64,000 bases of DNA from NCBI RefSeq assembly GCF_000719335.1, contig NZ_JOGB01000004.1, positions 124,001 to 188,000 of the forward strand. Direction: 5' to 3'. This DNA is from Streptomyces sp. NRRL S-87. GTDB lineage: Bacteria; Actinomycetota; Actinomycetes; Streptomycetales; Streptomycetaceae. The position numbers and the translations under genes are program-made. Below, piece after piece: positions 1 to 9,854 of this stretch. Numbering within the stretch: the first letter of the stretch is position 1; each line of letters opens with the position of its first letter. The notes below the pieces were generated by a model. That model was not told the DNA's origin. It did no database searches and saw only the letters and a list, made by a program, of their open reading frames with translations.

Positions 1-588
1 CTGTCCGGCGAGGCCTCGGACATCGCCAAGACCGACAAGGCGATCCTGGAGCTCTTCCCGGAGAACGAGTCGCTGGCCCGCTGGATCAAGATGGCCGGCG
101 AGCGCGTCCACTTCCAGGGCCTGCCCGCCCGCATCTGCTGGCTCGGCTACGGCGAGCGCGACAAGGCCGGCGAGCGCTTCAACGACATGGTCGCCTCCGG
201 CGAACTGGCCGCCCCGCTGGCCATCGGCCGCGACCACCTGGACTGCGGCTCCGTCGCCTCCCCGTACCGCGAGACCGAGGCCATGCTCGACGGCTCGGAC
301 GCCATCGCCGACTGGCCGCTGCTGAACGCCATGGTCAACGTCGCCTCCGGCGCGTCCTGGGTCTCCCTCCACCACGGCGGCGGCGTCGGCATGGGCCGCT
401 CGATCCACGCCGGCCAGGTCACCGTCGCCGACGGCACCGCGCTCGCGGGCGAGAAGGTCCGCCGCGTCCTGACCAACGACCCGGGCATGGGCGTCATCCG
501 CCACGTGGACGCCGGCTACGACATCGCCGAGACCGTCGCCGACGAGCGCGGCGTCCGCATCCCCATGCGCGAGGGCGACTCCGAGTGA
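1..588 (+). CDS. hutU: Urocanate hydratase, C-terminal part (gene enters from the left edge)
   Basis: The window opens inside this gene: 195 codons and a TGA are in frame from base 1. Urocanate hydratase adds water to urocanate to give 4-imidazolone-5-propionate, the second step of cytosolic histidine breakdown, using tightly bound NAD+. The visible part has the conserved C-terminal signatures of the family, including [41 protein letters not shown] and [16 protein letters not shown]. The family is about 550 residues long, so roughly the last third is present. The stop overlaps the GTG start of the next gene (GTGA), which implies translational coupling in a hut operon. Assignment is secure from sequence and context; only the N-terminus is outside the window. 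Confidence 0.96.
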   Translation: MSGEASDIAKTDKAILELFPENESLARWIKMAGERVHFQGLPARICWLGYGERDKAGERFNDMVASGELAAPLAIGRDHLDCGSVASPYRETEAMLDGSDAIADWPLLNAMVNVASGASWVSLHHGGGVGMGRSIHAGQVTVADGTALAGEKVRRVLTNDPGMGVIRHVDAGYDIAETVADERGVRIPMREGDSE

Positions 589-1829
589 CCTCGCACCCGA
601 CGACGGGCGCGGGCTCCTTCCACACCATGTGGAACGAGCTCGCGCCCATCGGCCGCAACGCCGACAGCGGCGGGTACCGCCGGTACGCCTGGACCGAGGC
701 GGACCGGGACTGCCGCGCCTGGTTCCGCGCGGAGGCCGAGAAGCGCGGCCTCGCCTACGAGACCGACCGCAACGGCAACCAGTGGGCCTGGCTCGGCGAC
801 CCCGAGGCCGGCGACGCCGTCGTCACCGGCTCCCACCTCGACTCCGTCCCCGACGGCGGCGCCTTCGACGGCCCGCTCGGCGTGGTCTCCGCCTTCGCCG
901 CCCTCGACGAGCTCCGCGCCCGCGGCGCGTCGTTCACCCGACCCCTCGCGATCGGCAACTTCGGCGACGAGGAGGGCGCCCGATTCGGCCTGGCCTGCGT
1001 CGGCTCCCGCCTCACCGCCGGACAGCTCACCCGCGAGAAGGCGTACGAGCTGCGCGACGCCGACGGCATCAGCCTCCCGCAGGCGATGGAGGCCGCCGGG
1101 TACGACCCCGAGGCCATCGGGCCGGACCCCGAACGGCTGGCCCGGATCGGCGCGTTCGTCGAACTGCACGTCGAACAGGGCCGCGCCCTCGACCTGTCGG
1201 GCGACCGGGTCGGCCTGGCCTCCGCCATCTGGCCGCACGGCCGCTGGCGGTTCGACTTCCACGGCGAGGCCAACCACGCGGGCACCACACGCCTGGTCGA
1301 CCGCCGCGACCCGATGCTCACCTACGCCCAGACCGTCCTCGCCGCCCGCGAGGAGGCCCGGCTGGCCGGCGCCGTCGCCACCTTCGGCAAGATCGCGGTC
1401 GAGCCGAACGGCGTCAACGCCATCCCCTCCCTCGTCCGCGGCTGGCTCGACTCCCGCGCCGCCGACCAGGCCACCCTCGACACCGTCGTCACGGCCATCG
1501 AGAAGGCCGCGCAGGAGCGGGCCGAGCGCGACGGCATCGACCTGCGCATCGTGCGCGAGTCCTTCACCCCGGTCGTGGAGTTCGAGCACGCCCTGCGCGA
1601 CGAACTGGCCCGCATCCTGGGCGCGTCGCAGGGCCGCGAGGTGCCCGTCCTGGGCACGGGCGCGGGACACGACGCCGGAATCCTCTCCGGCTCGATCCCG
1701 ACCGCGATGCTGTTCGTACGCAACCCCACCGGCGTCTCCCACTCCCCGGCCGAGTTCGCGGCCGAGGACGACTGCGTCGCCGGCGTCCTCGCCCTCGCCG
1801 ACGTACTGGAAGGTCTCGCGTGCCGCTGA
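585..1829 (+). CDS. M20-family amidohydrolase (allantoate amidohydrolase / N-carbamoyl-amino-acid hydrolase type) in hut operon
   Basis: A 414-residue zinc-dependent amidohydrolase of the M20 family. Metal-binding motifs are visible: [16 protein letters not shown] with His84 and Asp95, FGDEEGARF with the Glu pair near 129-130, and ELHVEQG near 190. It begins with GTG at the GTGA overlap with hutU and overlaps hutF by 10 bases. Such proteins are usually annotated allantoate amidohydrolase, but there is no ureide gene nearby and it sits between hutU and hutF. Streptomyces degrades formiminoglutamate through N-formylglutamate, and the window shows no classical HutG-type deformylase, so I infer it may hydrolyse N-formylglutamate (or another N-substituted glutamate). 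Fold is confident, substrate is inference. Confidence 0.88.
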   Translation: MTSHPTTGAGSFHTMWNELAPIGRNADSGGYRRYAWTEADRDCRAWFRAEAEKRGLAYETDRNGNQWAWLGDPEAGDAVVTGSHLDSVPDGGAFDGPLGVVSAFAALDELRARGASFTRPLAIGNFGDEEGARFGLACVGSRLTAGQLTREKAYELRDADGISLPQAMEAAGYDPEAIGPDPERLARIGAFVELHVEQGRALDLSGDRVGLASAIWPHGRWRFDFHGEANHAGTTRLVDRRDPMLTYAQTVLAAREEARLAGAVATFGKIAVEPNGVNAIPSLVRGWLDSRAADQATLDTVVTAIEKAAQERAERDGIDLRIVRESFTPVVEFEHALRDELARILGASQGREVPVLGTGAGHDAGILSGSIPTAMLFVRNPTGVSHSPAEFAAEDDCVAGVLALADVLEGLACR

Positions 1830-3196
1830 CCGCGCAGCAGAAGACGTACTGGCTGGAGCACGCCTGGCTCGACGACCACGTCGAGCCGGGCGTCGCCCTG
1901 ACCGTGTCGACCGGCGGCTCCGCCGCGGGGACCGCCGACGGCCGGATCACCGCCGTCCGCACCGGGGTCGACGCCCCGCCGCCCGGCGCCGAGGTCCTGC
2001 GGGGGCTCACCCTCCCGGGCCTGGCCAACGCCCACTCGCACGCCTTCCACCGCGCCCTGCGCGGCACCGTGCAGGTGGGCTCCGGCACGTTCTGGACCTG
2101 GCGCGAGATCATGTACGGCGTCGCCCAGAAGCTCACCCCCGACACGTACTTCGCCCTCGCCCGGGCCGTGTACGCCGAGATGGCCCTGGCCGGCATCACG
2201 TCGGTGGGCGAGTTCCACTACGTCCACCACGCCCCCGGCGGCACCCGGTACGACGACCCCAACGCCATGGGCGAGGCGCTGATCGCGGCCGCCGCCGAGG
2301 CCGGCATCCGCATCACCCTCCTCGACACCGCCTACCTCTCCTCCGGCTTCGGCGAGGCCCCGAACCCGCACCAGCTGCGCTTCTCCGACGGCACGGCCGA
2401 CGCGTGGGCCGAGCGGGCCTCGGCCCTCAAGGAGAGCGGGCACGCCCGCATCGGCGCCGCGATCCACTCCGTCCGCGCCGTCCCCGCGGACCAGCTGGCG
2501 ACCGTGGCCGGCTGGGCGGAGGCCCGGCGCGCCCCGCTGCACGTCCACCTCAGCGAGCAGACCGCCGAGAACGACGCCTGCGAGGCCGCCCACGGCGTCA
2601 CCCCGACCCGGCTCCTCGCCGACCACGGCGTCCTCGGCCCGCGCACCACCGGCGTCCACAACACGCACCTCACCGACGCCGACATCGCCCTGCTCGGCGG
2701 GACGACGACCGGTACGTGCATGTGCCCGACCACCGAGCGCGACCTGGCCGACGGCATCGGCCCCGCCGTCCGGCTCCAGCGGGCCGGCAGCCCGCTGTCC
2801 CTGGGCAGCGACAGCCACGCCGTCATCGACCTGCTGGAGGAGGCGCGCGCCATGGAGCTCAACGAGCGCCTGGCCTCGCGGACCCGGGGGCACTGGACCG
2901 CCGCCGCGCTGCTGCGCGCCGCGACCGCCGACGGGCACGCCGCCCTCGGCTGGTCGGACGCCGGCACGCTGGAGGCCGGTGCGCTCGCCGACTTCACGAC
3001 CATCGCCCTGGACTCCGTACGCACCGCCGGGCCCGTGCCGCGCCTCGGTGCCGAGACCGCGGTCTTCGCGGCCACCGCGTCCGACGTCCGCCACACGGTG
3101 GTCGGCGGTCGCCACGTCGTCCGCGACGGCGCCCACGCCCTGGTCGGCGACGTCGCCGCCGCCCTGTCCGACTCCATCGCCGCCGTCCGCGGCTGA
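1820..3196 (+). CDS. hutF: Formimidoylglutamate deiminase
   Basis: A 458-residue amidohydrolase-superfamily enzyme that deiminates N-formimidoyl-L-glutamate to N-formyl-L-glutamate and ammonia. The metal site is visible: NAHSHAFHR (His72, His74), [18 protein letters not shown] and [14 protein letters not shown] with the catalytic Asp. The family-typical FWTWREIMY follows the first motif. An open frame continues far upstream, but that is a shadow of the previous gene; I chose GTG at 1820 because it gives [17 protein letters not shown], the usual beginning of this family, and overlaps the previous stop by 10 bases. The presence of HutF means formiminoglutamate is processed by the two-step, formylglutamate branch. 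Confidence 0.93.
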   Translation: MPLTAQQKTYWLEHAWLDDHVEPGVALTVSTGGSAAGTADGRITAVRTGVDAPPPGAEVLRGLTLPGLANAHSHAFHRALRGTVQVGSGTFWTWREIMYGVAQKLTPDTYFALARAVYAEMALAGITSVGEFHYVHHAPGGTRYDDPNAMGEALIAAAAEAGIRITLLDTAYLSSGFGEAPNPHQLRFSDGTADAWAERASALKESGHARIGAAIHSVRAVPADQLATVAGWAEARRAPLHVHLSEQTAENDACEAAHGVTPTRLLADHGVLGPRTTGVHNTHLTDADIALLGGTTTGTCMCPTTERDLADGIGPAVRLQRAGSPLSLGSDSHAVIDLLEEARAMELNERLASRTRGHWTAAALLRAATADGHAALGWSDAGTLEAGALADFTTIALDSVRTAGPVPRLGAETAVFAATASDVRHTVVGGRHVVRDGAHALVGDVAAALSDSIAAVRG

Positions 3197-3332
3197 CGAC
3201 CCGGTCCTTCCCCCACCCCCGCCCTTCCCCCGTACCCGGGGCCCGGGCCGCAGCCCCGGCGGCGGCCGGGGTCGCGAGCCCCGGTTCCGGGAAGGGGCGG
3301 GGTGGGGGGAACGAACCGCCCTGAGAGGAACC

Positions 3333-4505
3333 ATGACGACCACCGTCATCAAGAACATCGGCAGCCTCGTCACCAACGACCCCACCCTCGGCGACGCCTC
3401 CCCCCTCGGCCTGGTCGAGGACGCGGCCGTCGTCCTCGACGGCGACACGATCGCCTGGGTCGGCCCCACGACACAGGCCCCGCCCGCCGACGCCGCCTTC
3501 GACGCGCAGGGTCGAGCAGTGATCCCCGGCTTCGTGGACTCCCACAGCCACCTCGTCTTCGCCGGCGACCGCACCCAGGAGTTCAACGCCCGCATGTCCG
3601 GCCGGAGCTACACGGCCGGCGGCATCCGCACCACCGTCGCCGCCACCCGCGCCGCCACCGACGAGGAGCTCGAAGCCAACCTCGTGCGCCACCTCCACGA
3701 GGCACGCCGCCAGGGCACCACCACCTTCGAGACCAAGTCCGGCTACGGCCTCACCGTCGAGGACGAGGCCCGCGCCCTGCGCATCGCCGCCGCCCACACC
3801 GACGAGGTCACCTACCTCGGCGCCCACATCGTCCCGCCCGACTACGCCGACGACCCGGCCGCGTACGTCGAGCTCGTGACCGGCGAGATGCTCGAGGCCT
3901 GCGCCCCGTACGCCCGCTGGGTCGACGTCTTCTGCGAGAAGGGCGCCTTCGACGGCGACCAGGCCCGCGCGATCCTCACCGCAGGCAAGGCCAAGGGCCT
4001 GACCCCGCGCATCCACGCCAACCAGCTCAGCTTCGGCCCCGGCGTCCAGCTCGGCGTCGAGCTCGGCGCGGCCTCCGCCGACCACTGCACCCACCTCACG
4101 GACGCGGACGTCGACGCCCTCGCCAACTCCGAGACCGTCGCCACCCTGCTGCCCGGCGCCGAGTTCTCCACCCGCGCCCAGTGGCCCGACGCCCGCCGGC
4201 TGCTCGACGCGGGCGCGACCGTGGCACTGTCCACCGACTGCAACCCCGGCTCCTCCTACACCAGTTCCATGCCGTTCTGCGTGGCCCTCGCGGTCCGGGA
4301 CATGGGCATGACCCCGGACGAGGCCCTGTGGTCCGCCACCGCCGGCGGCGCCCGCGCCCTGCGCCGCACCGACATCGGTCGCGTCGCTCCCGGCGCCCGC
4401 GCCGACCTCGCCCTCCTCGACGCGCCCAGCCACGTCCACCTGGCCTACCGCCCGGGCGTCCCGCTGGTCGCGGCGGTCTGGCAGCGCGGCGTGCGCGCCG
4501 TCTAG
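3333..4505 (+). CDS. hutI: Imidazolonepropionase
   Basis: A 390-residue amidohydrolase that opens the ring of 4-imidazolone-5-propionate to N-formimidoyl-L-glutamate, the third step of histidine degradation. Motifs: [14 protein letters not shown] (metal His71 and His73), the [17 protein letters not shown] block, [10 protein letters not shown], and [15 protein letters not shown] with the catalytic Asp and substrate-binding loop. The ATG at 3333 is preceded by a GAGAGGAA ribosome site; in-frame codons upstream are not family-like. It follows hutF by 136 bases containing GC-rich inverted repeats, so it may be read through or have its own promoter. It converges on the minus-strand WYL regulator with a 33-base gap. 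Confidence 0.95.
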   Translation: MTTTVIKNIGSLVTNDPTLGDASPLGLVEDAAVVLDGDTIAWVGPTTQAPPADAAFDAQGRAVIPGFVDSHSHLVFAGDRTQEFNARMSGRSYTAGGIRTTVAATRAATDEELEANLVRHLHEARRQGTTTFETKSGYGLTVEDEARALRIAAAHTDEVTYLGAHIVPPDYADDPAAYVELVTGEMLEACAPYARWVDVFCEKGAFDGDQARAILTAGKAKGLTPRIHANQLSFGPGVQLGVELGAASADHCTHLTDADVDALANSETVATLLPGAEFSTRAQWPDARRLLDAGATVALSTDCNPGSSYTSSMPFCVALAVRDMGMTPDEALWSATAGGARALRRTDIGRVAPGARADLALLDAPSHVHLAYRPGVPLVAAVWQRGVRAV

Positions 4506-4538
4506 GGTCCGGGCAGGCGGGGCGCACCGAGGGGCGGC

Positions 4539-5303
4539 TCAGGTCCTCGCGGCCCGATTCGCGGCCCGATCCGCGGCCCGATCCGTGACCGGATCCGCGA
4601 AGGAGGCCAGGGTGCCGGGCCGCACCGCGCCGACCGCGGCCGAGCCGCGCAGCAGCCCGGCCAGGTCGCGGGCGGGCGCCTGCTCGGTGGTCGCGGCCGC
4701 CGCCGTGATGCGGTCCATCCGGAAGCCCCGGCCGGCCCGCCGCGTGCGGCACCAGGCGACGAGGTACCACCGGCCGCCGGCGGTGAGGAGTCCGGCCGGT
4801 TCCACCGTGCGGACGCTCGGGTGTCCCGCCGCGTCGGTGTAGGACAGCCGCAGGACCGTGCCGGCGGCGAGGGCCCCCTCCACCGCGGTACGGACCCCGG
4901 GATCGAACGGCGGGGGCAGCGCGACGATCCGGGCGGCCAGGTCCCGCGCCGCGACCGAGGCGGGGCCGGTCATCGAGGCCGCGATCTTCCGGGCCGCCGT
5001 GCGGGCCGCAGCGGCGTACGGGGCGGCGGTGTCGGCCGAGGCGAGGGCGACGGCCAGGGCCGAGGCCTCCTCGGGGGTGAAGCGGACCGGGGGGAGGGTC
5101 ATGTCCGGATCGATCGACCAGCCCCCGCCCCGCCCGGCAGCGGCGCGCACCGGGACGCCGGTCTCCAGGAGCACCTGGAGGTCGCGCTGCACCGTGCGCG
5201 TGCTCACCTCGAAGCGCGCGGCGAGCGCCGCGACCGTACGCGGTCGTGGCGCCGCCGCACGCAGCTCCTCCACCAGTGCGTACAGCCGGGCGGTGCGGTT
5301 CAT
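4539..5303 (-). CDS. WYL-domain transcriptional regulator (HTH-11/WYL, YafY type)
   Basis: A 254-residue one-component regulator. Residues about 20-45 form a winged helix with VSTRTVQRDLQVL as recognition helix; residues about 125-220 form a WYL domain (VLRLSYTDAAG, RWYLVAWCRTR), a ligand- or nucleic-acid-sensing module. The ATG at 5303 lies 10 bases after the stop of the hydrolase gene, so both are probably one minus-strand transcript and the regulator may control the hydrolase. The last residues (DRAADRAANRAART) come from a 12-base tandem repeat, so the C-terminus is probably length-variable. The inducer cannot be read from the sequence. Confidence 0.9.
   Translation of the reverse strand: MNRTARLYALVEELRAAAPRPRTVAALAARFEVSTRTVQRDLQVLLETGVPVRAAAGRGGGWSIDPDMTLPPVRFTPEEASALAVALASADTAAPYAAAARTAARKIAASMTGPASVAARDLAARIVALPPPFDPGVRTAVEGALAAGTVLRLSYTDAAGHPSVRTVEPAGLLTAGGRWYLVAWCRTRRAGRGFRMDRITAAAATTEQAPARDLAGLLRGSAAVGAVRPGTLASFADPVTDRAADRAANRAART
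4549..4596. repeat. Four 12-bp tandem units in the 3' end of the WYL gene
   Basis: Units of the form GCGGCCCGATCC start at 4549, 4561, 4573 and (diverged) 4585. They are in frame and encode the repetitive Arg/Ala-rich C-terminus of the WYL regulator. Confidence 0.85.
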
Positions 5304-5313
5304 ACCGGCGACG

Positions 5314-6252
5314 CTACCGTCCCGCGGCGGACAGGAAGTCCCCCTGGCGCCGCTCCTCGCGTGCGGTGACGGTCAGAGGGAACAGGGTGAAGCCGTGCAT
5401 GGCGCCGGCGACGACGTCGAGGCGCACGGGCGCGCCTGCCGCACGCCACCGCGCGGCCAGGAACAGCGAGTCGTCCCGCAGCGGGTCCTCGGTGCCGACG
5501 ACCATCCGGGCGGGTGGCAGGCCGGTCAGGTCGGCGAACAGCGGTGAGACGTCGGGAGCGCGGCGCTGCTCCGCCCCCATGCCCGGGGTGAACAGCTCGT
5601 AGGTCCGCCGCAGCGTGTCGGTGTTGCTCAGCAGCCGTCTGGAGCCGAACGACCGCTGGCTCGGGGTCATCGAGAGGTCGTACGGGCCGAAGAGCAGGTG
5701 GGCCGCCCGGAACGCGCCGGTGATGCCGTGCCGGTCGCGCAGCCGCAGCAGCGTCACCACGGCCAGGTGGGCTCCGGCCGATTCACCCCCGATGAGCAGG
5801 CGTCCGGTGCCGAACTCGGTCACGGCGTGCTCCACCAGCCACCGTGCGGCAGCCTCGCAGTCGTCGGGCCCGGCGGGGAAGGGATGTTCCGGTGCGAGGC
5901 GGTAGTCCACGCTGACCACGGCCAGCCGCGCCCGCCCGGCGAGCCGCCACAGCCTCTCGTCCTGGCCGTCCGCGGAGCCGAACGCCCAGCCGCCTCCGTG
6001 GACGTGCAGGTAGACGCCGTCGACGCGGTCGGGCACGAACGTCCTCACCCGTACCCCGCCGGCGATGACGCGGTCCCGCCCGTGCGGCAGTCGGACCGGA
6101 GGCGCCTCCCCGCCGAGCCGGTTGCGTCGCAGGGCCGCCAGCACGGCGGCGTCCGGTGCCCGGTCGCGCGCCGGGCGGTCCACGGCGCGGGCCTCGAATT
6201 CCTCGTTGAACGCCAGGGTTTCGGCGAGGCAGTCCTCATCGGTGATCGTCAT
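5314..6252 (-). CDS. Alpha/beta hydrolase of the hormone-sensitive-lipase type (esterase)
   Basis: A 312-residue cytosolic carboxylesterase-like protein (Abhydrolase_3). The oxyanion-hole motif HVHGGGWAFG and the nucleophile elbow GGESAGAH (catalytic Ser) are clear; the acid and base follow as GTEDPLRDDS and MHGFTLF, in the expected order Ser-Asp-His. There is no signal peptide. It is first in a minus-strand pair with the WYL regulator and divergent from the surface-protein operon across a 189-base gap. The ribosome site is weak, but ATG at 6252 gives the normal family length. The substrate, likely a short-chain ester, is not determined. Confidence 0.9.
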   Translation of the reverse strand: MTITDEDCLAETLAFNEEFEARAVDRPARDRAPDAAVLAALRRNRLGGEAPPVRLPHGRDRVIAGGVRVRTFVPDRVDGVYLHVHGGGWAFGSADGQDERLWRLAGRARLAVVSVDYRLAPEHPFPAGPDDCEAAARWLVEHAVTEFGTGRLLIGGESAGAHLAVVTLLRLRDRHGITGAFRAAHLLFGPYDLSMTPSQRSFGSRRLLSNTDTLRRTYELFTPGMGAEQRRAPDVSPLFADLTGLPPARMVVGTEDPLRDDSLFLAARWRAAGAPVRLDVVAGAMHGFTLFPLTVTAREERRQGDFLSAAGR

Positions 6253-6386
6253 GCCCCGACCCTCGCAGCCGTCCGCGACAACCCCCTGTCACCGTTTCCC
6301 CGTGAGGTGCGACACGTTCGGGTGTGCGTCGGCGGGCCCGATCCGGCCCGTCCTCCGTCTTCCCTCTCCAAGGCCCCGGGCGTACC

Positions 6387-6415
6387 TTGACGGCTCAATC
6401 TGATGTGTCGTCAGT
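6387..6415 (+). promoter_or_regulatory. Candidate promoter/operator of the surface-protein operon
   Basis: TTGACG (6387-6392) resembles a -35 box, but there is no good -10 box at standard spacing. TGACG (6388-6392) and CGTCA (6409-6413) form an inverted repeat, and CTGATGTGTCGTCAG (6400-6414) has self-complementary ends. The site is 27-55 bases upstream of the GTG start at 6442. A regulated or alternative-sigma promoter is an inference. Confidence 0.35.
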
Positions 6416-6441
6416 AACTTCGGTCCGAGGGGGAACCACAG

Positions 6442-7134
6442 GTGTCCACGCACAAACCCCGCCCGGCCGCGCTCGCGCTGGCCGCGGCCCTGGCCGGCTC
6501 GGTGGTCCTGACGACCGCCCCCGCGGCCCACGCCCGGGTCGTCGACGTGAAGTACGACTGTCAGACTCCGATCGGCCCGAAGTCGGCGGTCTCCCCGATC
6601 GACATCACCGCCGTCAGGACCGGATCCGGCAACTCCTACACGGTCACCATGACCTTCCAGAAGGGCGTCTCCTCCAGCCCCATCGAGCTCGGCAAGGGCG
6701 CGATGCGCCCCCGCGCGGTCATCAGGCTCGGCGGTGCCGACTCCGGCACCCTGGCCGTGTCCGGGCCGCCGAACGCCGTCGCCGCCCCCGCCAACACCCC
6801 CATCAAGATCAGTGACCTGTCGGGCACCTACACGCCCAAGCACAGCGGCAAGGTCACCTTCACCGCCGGGGTGCTCACCATCGAGGCGATGATGACGACC
6901 ACCACCTGCACGCCGGGCAACGGTCCCGGGCCCTCCCTCTCCCTCGACGTCACCGCTGCCGGCGGCGGCACGGCCCCGCAGACCACGACGTCCGGCGCCG
7001 ACCCAGGCACCCTCCCGCAGACCGGCCCCGCCGACTCGGCCCTCGCCCTCGGCACCCTCGGCGGCACCGTGCTGCTCGCCGGGGCGGCCGGGGTGCTGTG
7101 GCTGACCCGGCGCGGGCAGCGCTCCGGAGCCTGA
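6442..7134 (+). CDS. Secreted LPQTG surface protein, sortase substrate
   Basis: A 230-residue exported protein. Residues 1-33 are a signal peptide (charged start, hydrophobic core, cleavage near AHA). Residues about 34-165 form a domain bounded by two cysteines (VKYDC and TTTCTPG), rich in beta-type sequence, with the motif VIRLGGADSGTLAVSGP. The C-terminus is a textbook sorting signal: LPQTG at 191-195, a hydrophobic stretch, then RRGQR. The globular domain closely matches the second half of the protein encoded at 9851-11287. Start GTG at 6442 follows a GAGGGGG ribosome site. It leads a four-gene operon. No sortase gene lies in the window, so anchoring would be done in trans. Function unknown. 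Confidence 0.88.
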   Translation: MSTHKPRPAALALAAALAGSVVLTTAPAAHARVVDVKYDCQTPIGPKSAVSPIDITAVRTGSGNSYTVTMTFQKGVSSSPIELGKGAMRPRAVIRLGGADSGTLAVSGPPNAVAAPANTPIKISDLSGTYTPKHSGKVTFTAGVLTIEAMMTTTTCTPGNGPGPSLSLDVTAAGGGTAPQTTTSGADPGTLPQTGPADSALALGTLGGTVLLAGAAGVLWLTRRGQRSGA

Positions 7135-7149
7135 CCGGGACCGCCGCCC

Positions 7150-8505
7150 ATGCCGACGCGCCCCCACCGCCGCCCCCGCACCCGGGCCGCCGTACTCGCC
7201 CCGCTCGCCGCCGCCGTCGCGGTCGCCGCGGCGGCCGCGGCCGCGGCCACGGCCCTCCTGGGCCCGTCCGCGCCTGCTGCCGCCCTGCCCGCTGCTGCCG
7301 CCCTGCCCACTGCCGCTGCCCTGCCCGGTGCTGCGCCGCCCGCTGTCGCCGCCCCGCCCGCTGCGGTGCGGGCACCCGCCACACCCGCCCGGACGGCCGC
7401 ACCCGGCGGACCCGTCGGACTCGGCGAACCGGCCGGGCCCGCCTGGACCGTCCGCCCCGCCGCCGGCCCCGCCACACCACCCGGCAGCCCGGACGGCCGC
7501 CCGTACTTCTACTTCGAGGGCGTACCCGGCACCGTCCTCCAGGACAGGCTCGCCCTGACCAACCCCTCCGACCGGGCGGTCACGCTCACCCTGCGCGGAG
7601 CCGACGCCTACAACGCCCGCGGCGGCGCCGTGGCCGTACGCCCCGCCGCCGGAGCGCCGACCAGAACCGCACCGGCACCAGCCCCCGAAGCCGCACCCAC
7701 CCCCAGAACCGCACCCACCCCCAGAACCGCCCCCACCGCGCCGAGTACCCCCCGAACCGCTCCGACCACCCAGGCCGGTCCGGAGGTCATCCCGGCCCCC
7801 GCCCCCGACGCCGGTGCCTGGATCGCCTTCGGCGCGTCCGGCGGCCCCGGCCGGGGCGGCGGGGAGACCACCCTGCGCGTCCCGCCCCGCACCCGCGCCC
7901 TGGTGCCCTTCACCCTCACCGTGCCGGCCGGCGCCGTACCCGGCGACCACCCGGCCGCGGTCGTGGCCTCCGAGGGCACCCGCGAGGCGGTCGTCCGCGT
8001 CCAACTGCGGGTCAGCGGCCCGACCCTGGCCGCACTCACCGTGGAGGACGTCGCCGTCACCGGCCGGGGCGCGGCCACCCGCATCCGGTACGCCCTGGTC
8101 AACCGCGGCAACACCGCGCTGGCTCCCGAACTGGCGGTCGGCGCCGACGGCCTCTTCGGGAACGTGGCGGCCCCGCCGGCCCACCCGCTGGCGGTCGAGC
8201 TGCTGCCGGGCCGGCGCGTCGAACTGGCCGAACCCTGGCCCGACGCGCCGGCGTTCGACTCGGTCGACCTGCGCCTGACCGTCACCGCCGCCGGGGGTGC
8301 CCGCGCCGAGGCCACCGCCTCGGCCCGCTTCGTGCCCGGGGGCGTCCTCGGCCGGACCGGCCTCGCCGCGCTCGGCGTCGCGGGCGTGGCCGCGGTCGTC
8401 GGGCTGCTCGTACGCACCCACGACCGGCCCCGGCCCGCACCGGAGCCCCCGGAGTCGACCGAACGTGTCGTACCCGTACCCGAGTTGACAGGAGCGCCCA
8501 GGTGA
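7150..8505 (+). CDS. Membrane-anchored DUF916-like (WxL-interacting-protein-like) surface protein
   Basis: A 451-residue protein: N-terminal export signal with an extended Ala-rich stretch (to about residue 75), a first Ig-like module beginning SPDGRPYFYFEG, a Thr/Pro/Ala linker near residues 175-215 from a repeated PTPRTA-type sequence, a continuation with GAWIAFGASG and LVPFTLTVPAGAVPGDHPA, a second beta module (TRIRYALVNRGNTALAPELAV), then one transmembrane helix near 400-420 and a basic cytoplasmic tail. The pattern resembles DUF916/DUF3324 proteins that partner WxL surface proteins in Firmicutes; this is a family-level resemblance judged by eye. It follows the LPQTG gene by 15 bases and overlaps the next gene by GTGA. 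Confidence 0.8.
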   Translation: MPTRPHRRPRTRAAVLAPLAAAVAVAAAAAAAATALLGPSAPAAALPAAAALPTAAALPGAAPPAVAAPPAAVRAPATPARTAAPGGPVGLGEPAGPAWTVRPAAGPATPPGSPDGRPYFYFEGVPGTVLQDRLALTNPSDRAVTLTLRGADAYNARGGAVAVRPAAGAPTRTAPAPAPEAAPTPRTAPTPRTAPTAPSTPRTAPTTQAGPEVIPAPAPDAGAWIAFGASGGPGRGGGETTLRVPPRTRALVPFTLTVPAGAVPGDHPAAVVASEGTREAVVRVQLRVSGPTLAALTVEDVAVTGRGAATRIRYALVNRGNTALAPELAVGADGLFGNVAAPPAHPLAVELLPGRRVELAEPWPDAPAFDSVDLRLTVTAAGGARAEATASARFVPGGVLGRTGLAALGVAGVAAVVGLLVRTHDRPRPAPEPPESTERVVPVPELTGAPR

Positions 8506-9854
8506 ACAGCGGCACGGCCGGGCACCGGAACCCGAACCGGCACCCGCACCGGGACCGGCACCCGGACCCGCTCCGGCACCGGTCCCGCGAACGCGCGGCT
8601 CGCACTCGCACTCGTACCCGCACAGCGGAACTGCCCGCCGCGGTACGGGCCATCGGCGCCGTCGGCGCCGTCGGCGCCGTCGCGCTCGTCGTCACGGCCG
8701 TCCTGGCCCTGCTGGCGGCCCCGCCCGCCACCGCCGCGCCGACGGAGGGCGGCCAGACCGTCGAACTCTCCCTCCAGGAAGTGGCCAAGGGCACCGAAGT
8801 CACCGTCGCGGGCACCGGCTGGCGACCCCGCACCCTCCTGATGCTGCTGGTCTGCGGGCAGAACATGATCGGCGGCACCAACTCCTGCGCCAACGCCGAC
8901 GGCCGCGCCGTCACCACCGACGCGGCCGGCCGCTTCGGCAAGCAGCTGCCGGTCGTGGCCCCGCCCAAGCCCTGCCCCTGCGTGGTGCACGTGGCCACCG
9001 TCACCGGTGGCACGGAGTCGGCCGACGCCCCCGTCAAGATCACCGATCATCCGGTGGCCGCGCTGCCGTCCGCGACCGGCAGCCCCCGGCTGGCGGTGCT
9101 CGCGGCGGCCCGGTTGGAGGGCGACGACGGGATCCTGACGTGGTTCGGCGCCCCGCCGGAGCGGGAGCTGGTCGTCACGGTCGGCAATCTGGGCGCGGCC
9201 CCGGTCACGGACCCGGTGTTCCAGGTCGGCACCGCGCACGGGGTGTTCGCGCCGCTGTACGAGGAACGGCGCTGGAAGGGCACCATCAAGCCGGGCGGGA
9301 AGGCCCGGGTGGCCCTGCACGTGGCGCTGGACGCGGGCGCGTCCGGGGACTACACCGTCCTCCTCAAGTACGGGGAGAAAACGCTGGTCACGCAGCCCTG
9401 GGGGGTGGACCGCCCGTACGGCGTGACGCTCTTCTGGATCCTGCTCTGCGTGGTCGTCCCGGCCGGGGTCTTCCGTATCGGCATGGCGGTGGTCGACCGG
9501 GTCCGGCCGCGCGGCGGCGGAACGTACGCCGCCCCGGCCCCGTACGCCGACGGGCCCGCCGCGACCGGTCCGGCCGGTCGGCACCGGGCGCCCGCCGACG
9601 ACGGCGCGGCCGCCGTCACGGCGAAGCTCCCGCGCGTCCCGGGCCCGCCGACGCGGCGCGCGGCCCGCGACACGAGGACCACCACGGCGGTCCTGCCGTG
9701 GTTCACCCCGGACACCGCACCGGGAGCACGACCCGCACCAACGGAACCCGAACCATCCACACCACCCGAACCACCCACATCACCTGCACCATCTGCACCA
9801 CCACAGACATCCGCACCGTCTGAGAACCGTTCGACAACGAAGGGACAGTCGTGA
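8502..9854 (+). CDS. Exported membrane protein of the surface operon, neocarzinostatin/Ig-like first domain
   Basis: A 450-residue protein that begins with a long Arg/His-rich segment, then a hydrophobic export or membrane segment (about residues 46-80). Next comes a domain with four cysteines (VCGQNM, NSCANADG, KPCPCVVH) and the phrase GTEVTVAGTGWRPRTLL, which resembles the neocarzinostatin-type or IPT-like folds of actinobacterial exported proteins. A second beta domain follows (ELVVTVGNLGAAPVTDPVF), then one transmembrane helix (FWILLCVVVPAGVFRIGMAV) and a Pro/Thr-rich cytoplasmic tail. Both ends are GTGA overlaps with its neighbours, so it is translationally coupled inside the operon. The long basic N-terminus could mean the true start is internal; no better ribosome site was seen. 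Confidence 0.75.
   Translation: MNSGTAGHRNPNRHPHRDRHPDPLRHRSRERAARTRTRTRTAELPAAVRAIGAVGAVGAVALVVTAVLALLAAPPATAAPTEGGQTVELSLQEVAKGTEVTVAGTGWRPRTLLMLLVCGQNMIGGTNSCANADGRAVTTDAAGRFGKQLPVVAPPKPCPCVVHVATVTGGTESADAPVKITDHPVAALPSATGSPRLAVLAAARLEGDDGILTWFGAPPERELVVTVGNLGAAPVTDPVFQVGTAHGVFAPLYEERRWKGTIKPGGKARVALHVALDAGASGDYTVLLKYGEKTLVTQPWGVDRPYGVTLFWILLCVVVPAGVFRIGMAVVDRVRPRGGGTYAAPAPYADGPAATGPAGRHRAPADDGAAAVTAKLPRVPGPPTRRAARDTRTTTAVLPWFTPDTAPGARPAPTEPEPSTPPEPPTSPAPSAPPQTSAPSENRSTTKGQS

Noticed and set aside
629..1819. N-terminal extension of hutF through the M20 gene
   Set aside because: The extension is Arg/Pro-rich shadow sequence of the overlapping M20 gene, and hutF homology begins exactly at the GTG at 1820.
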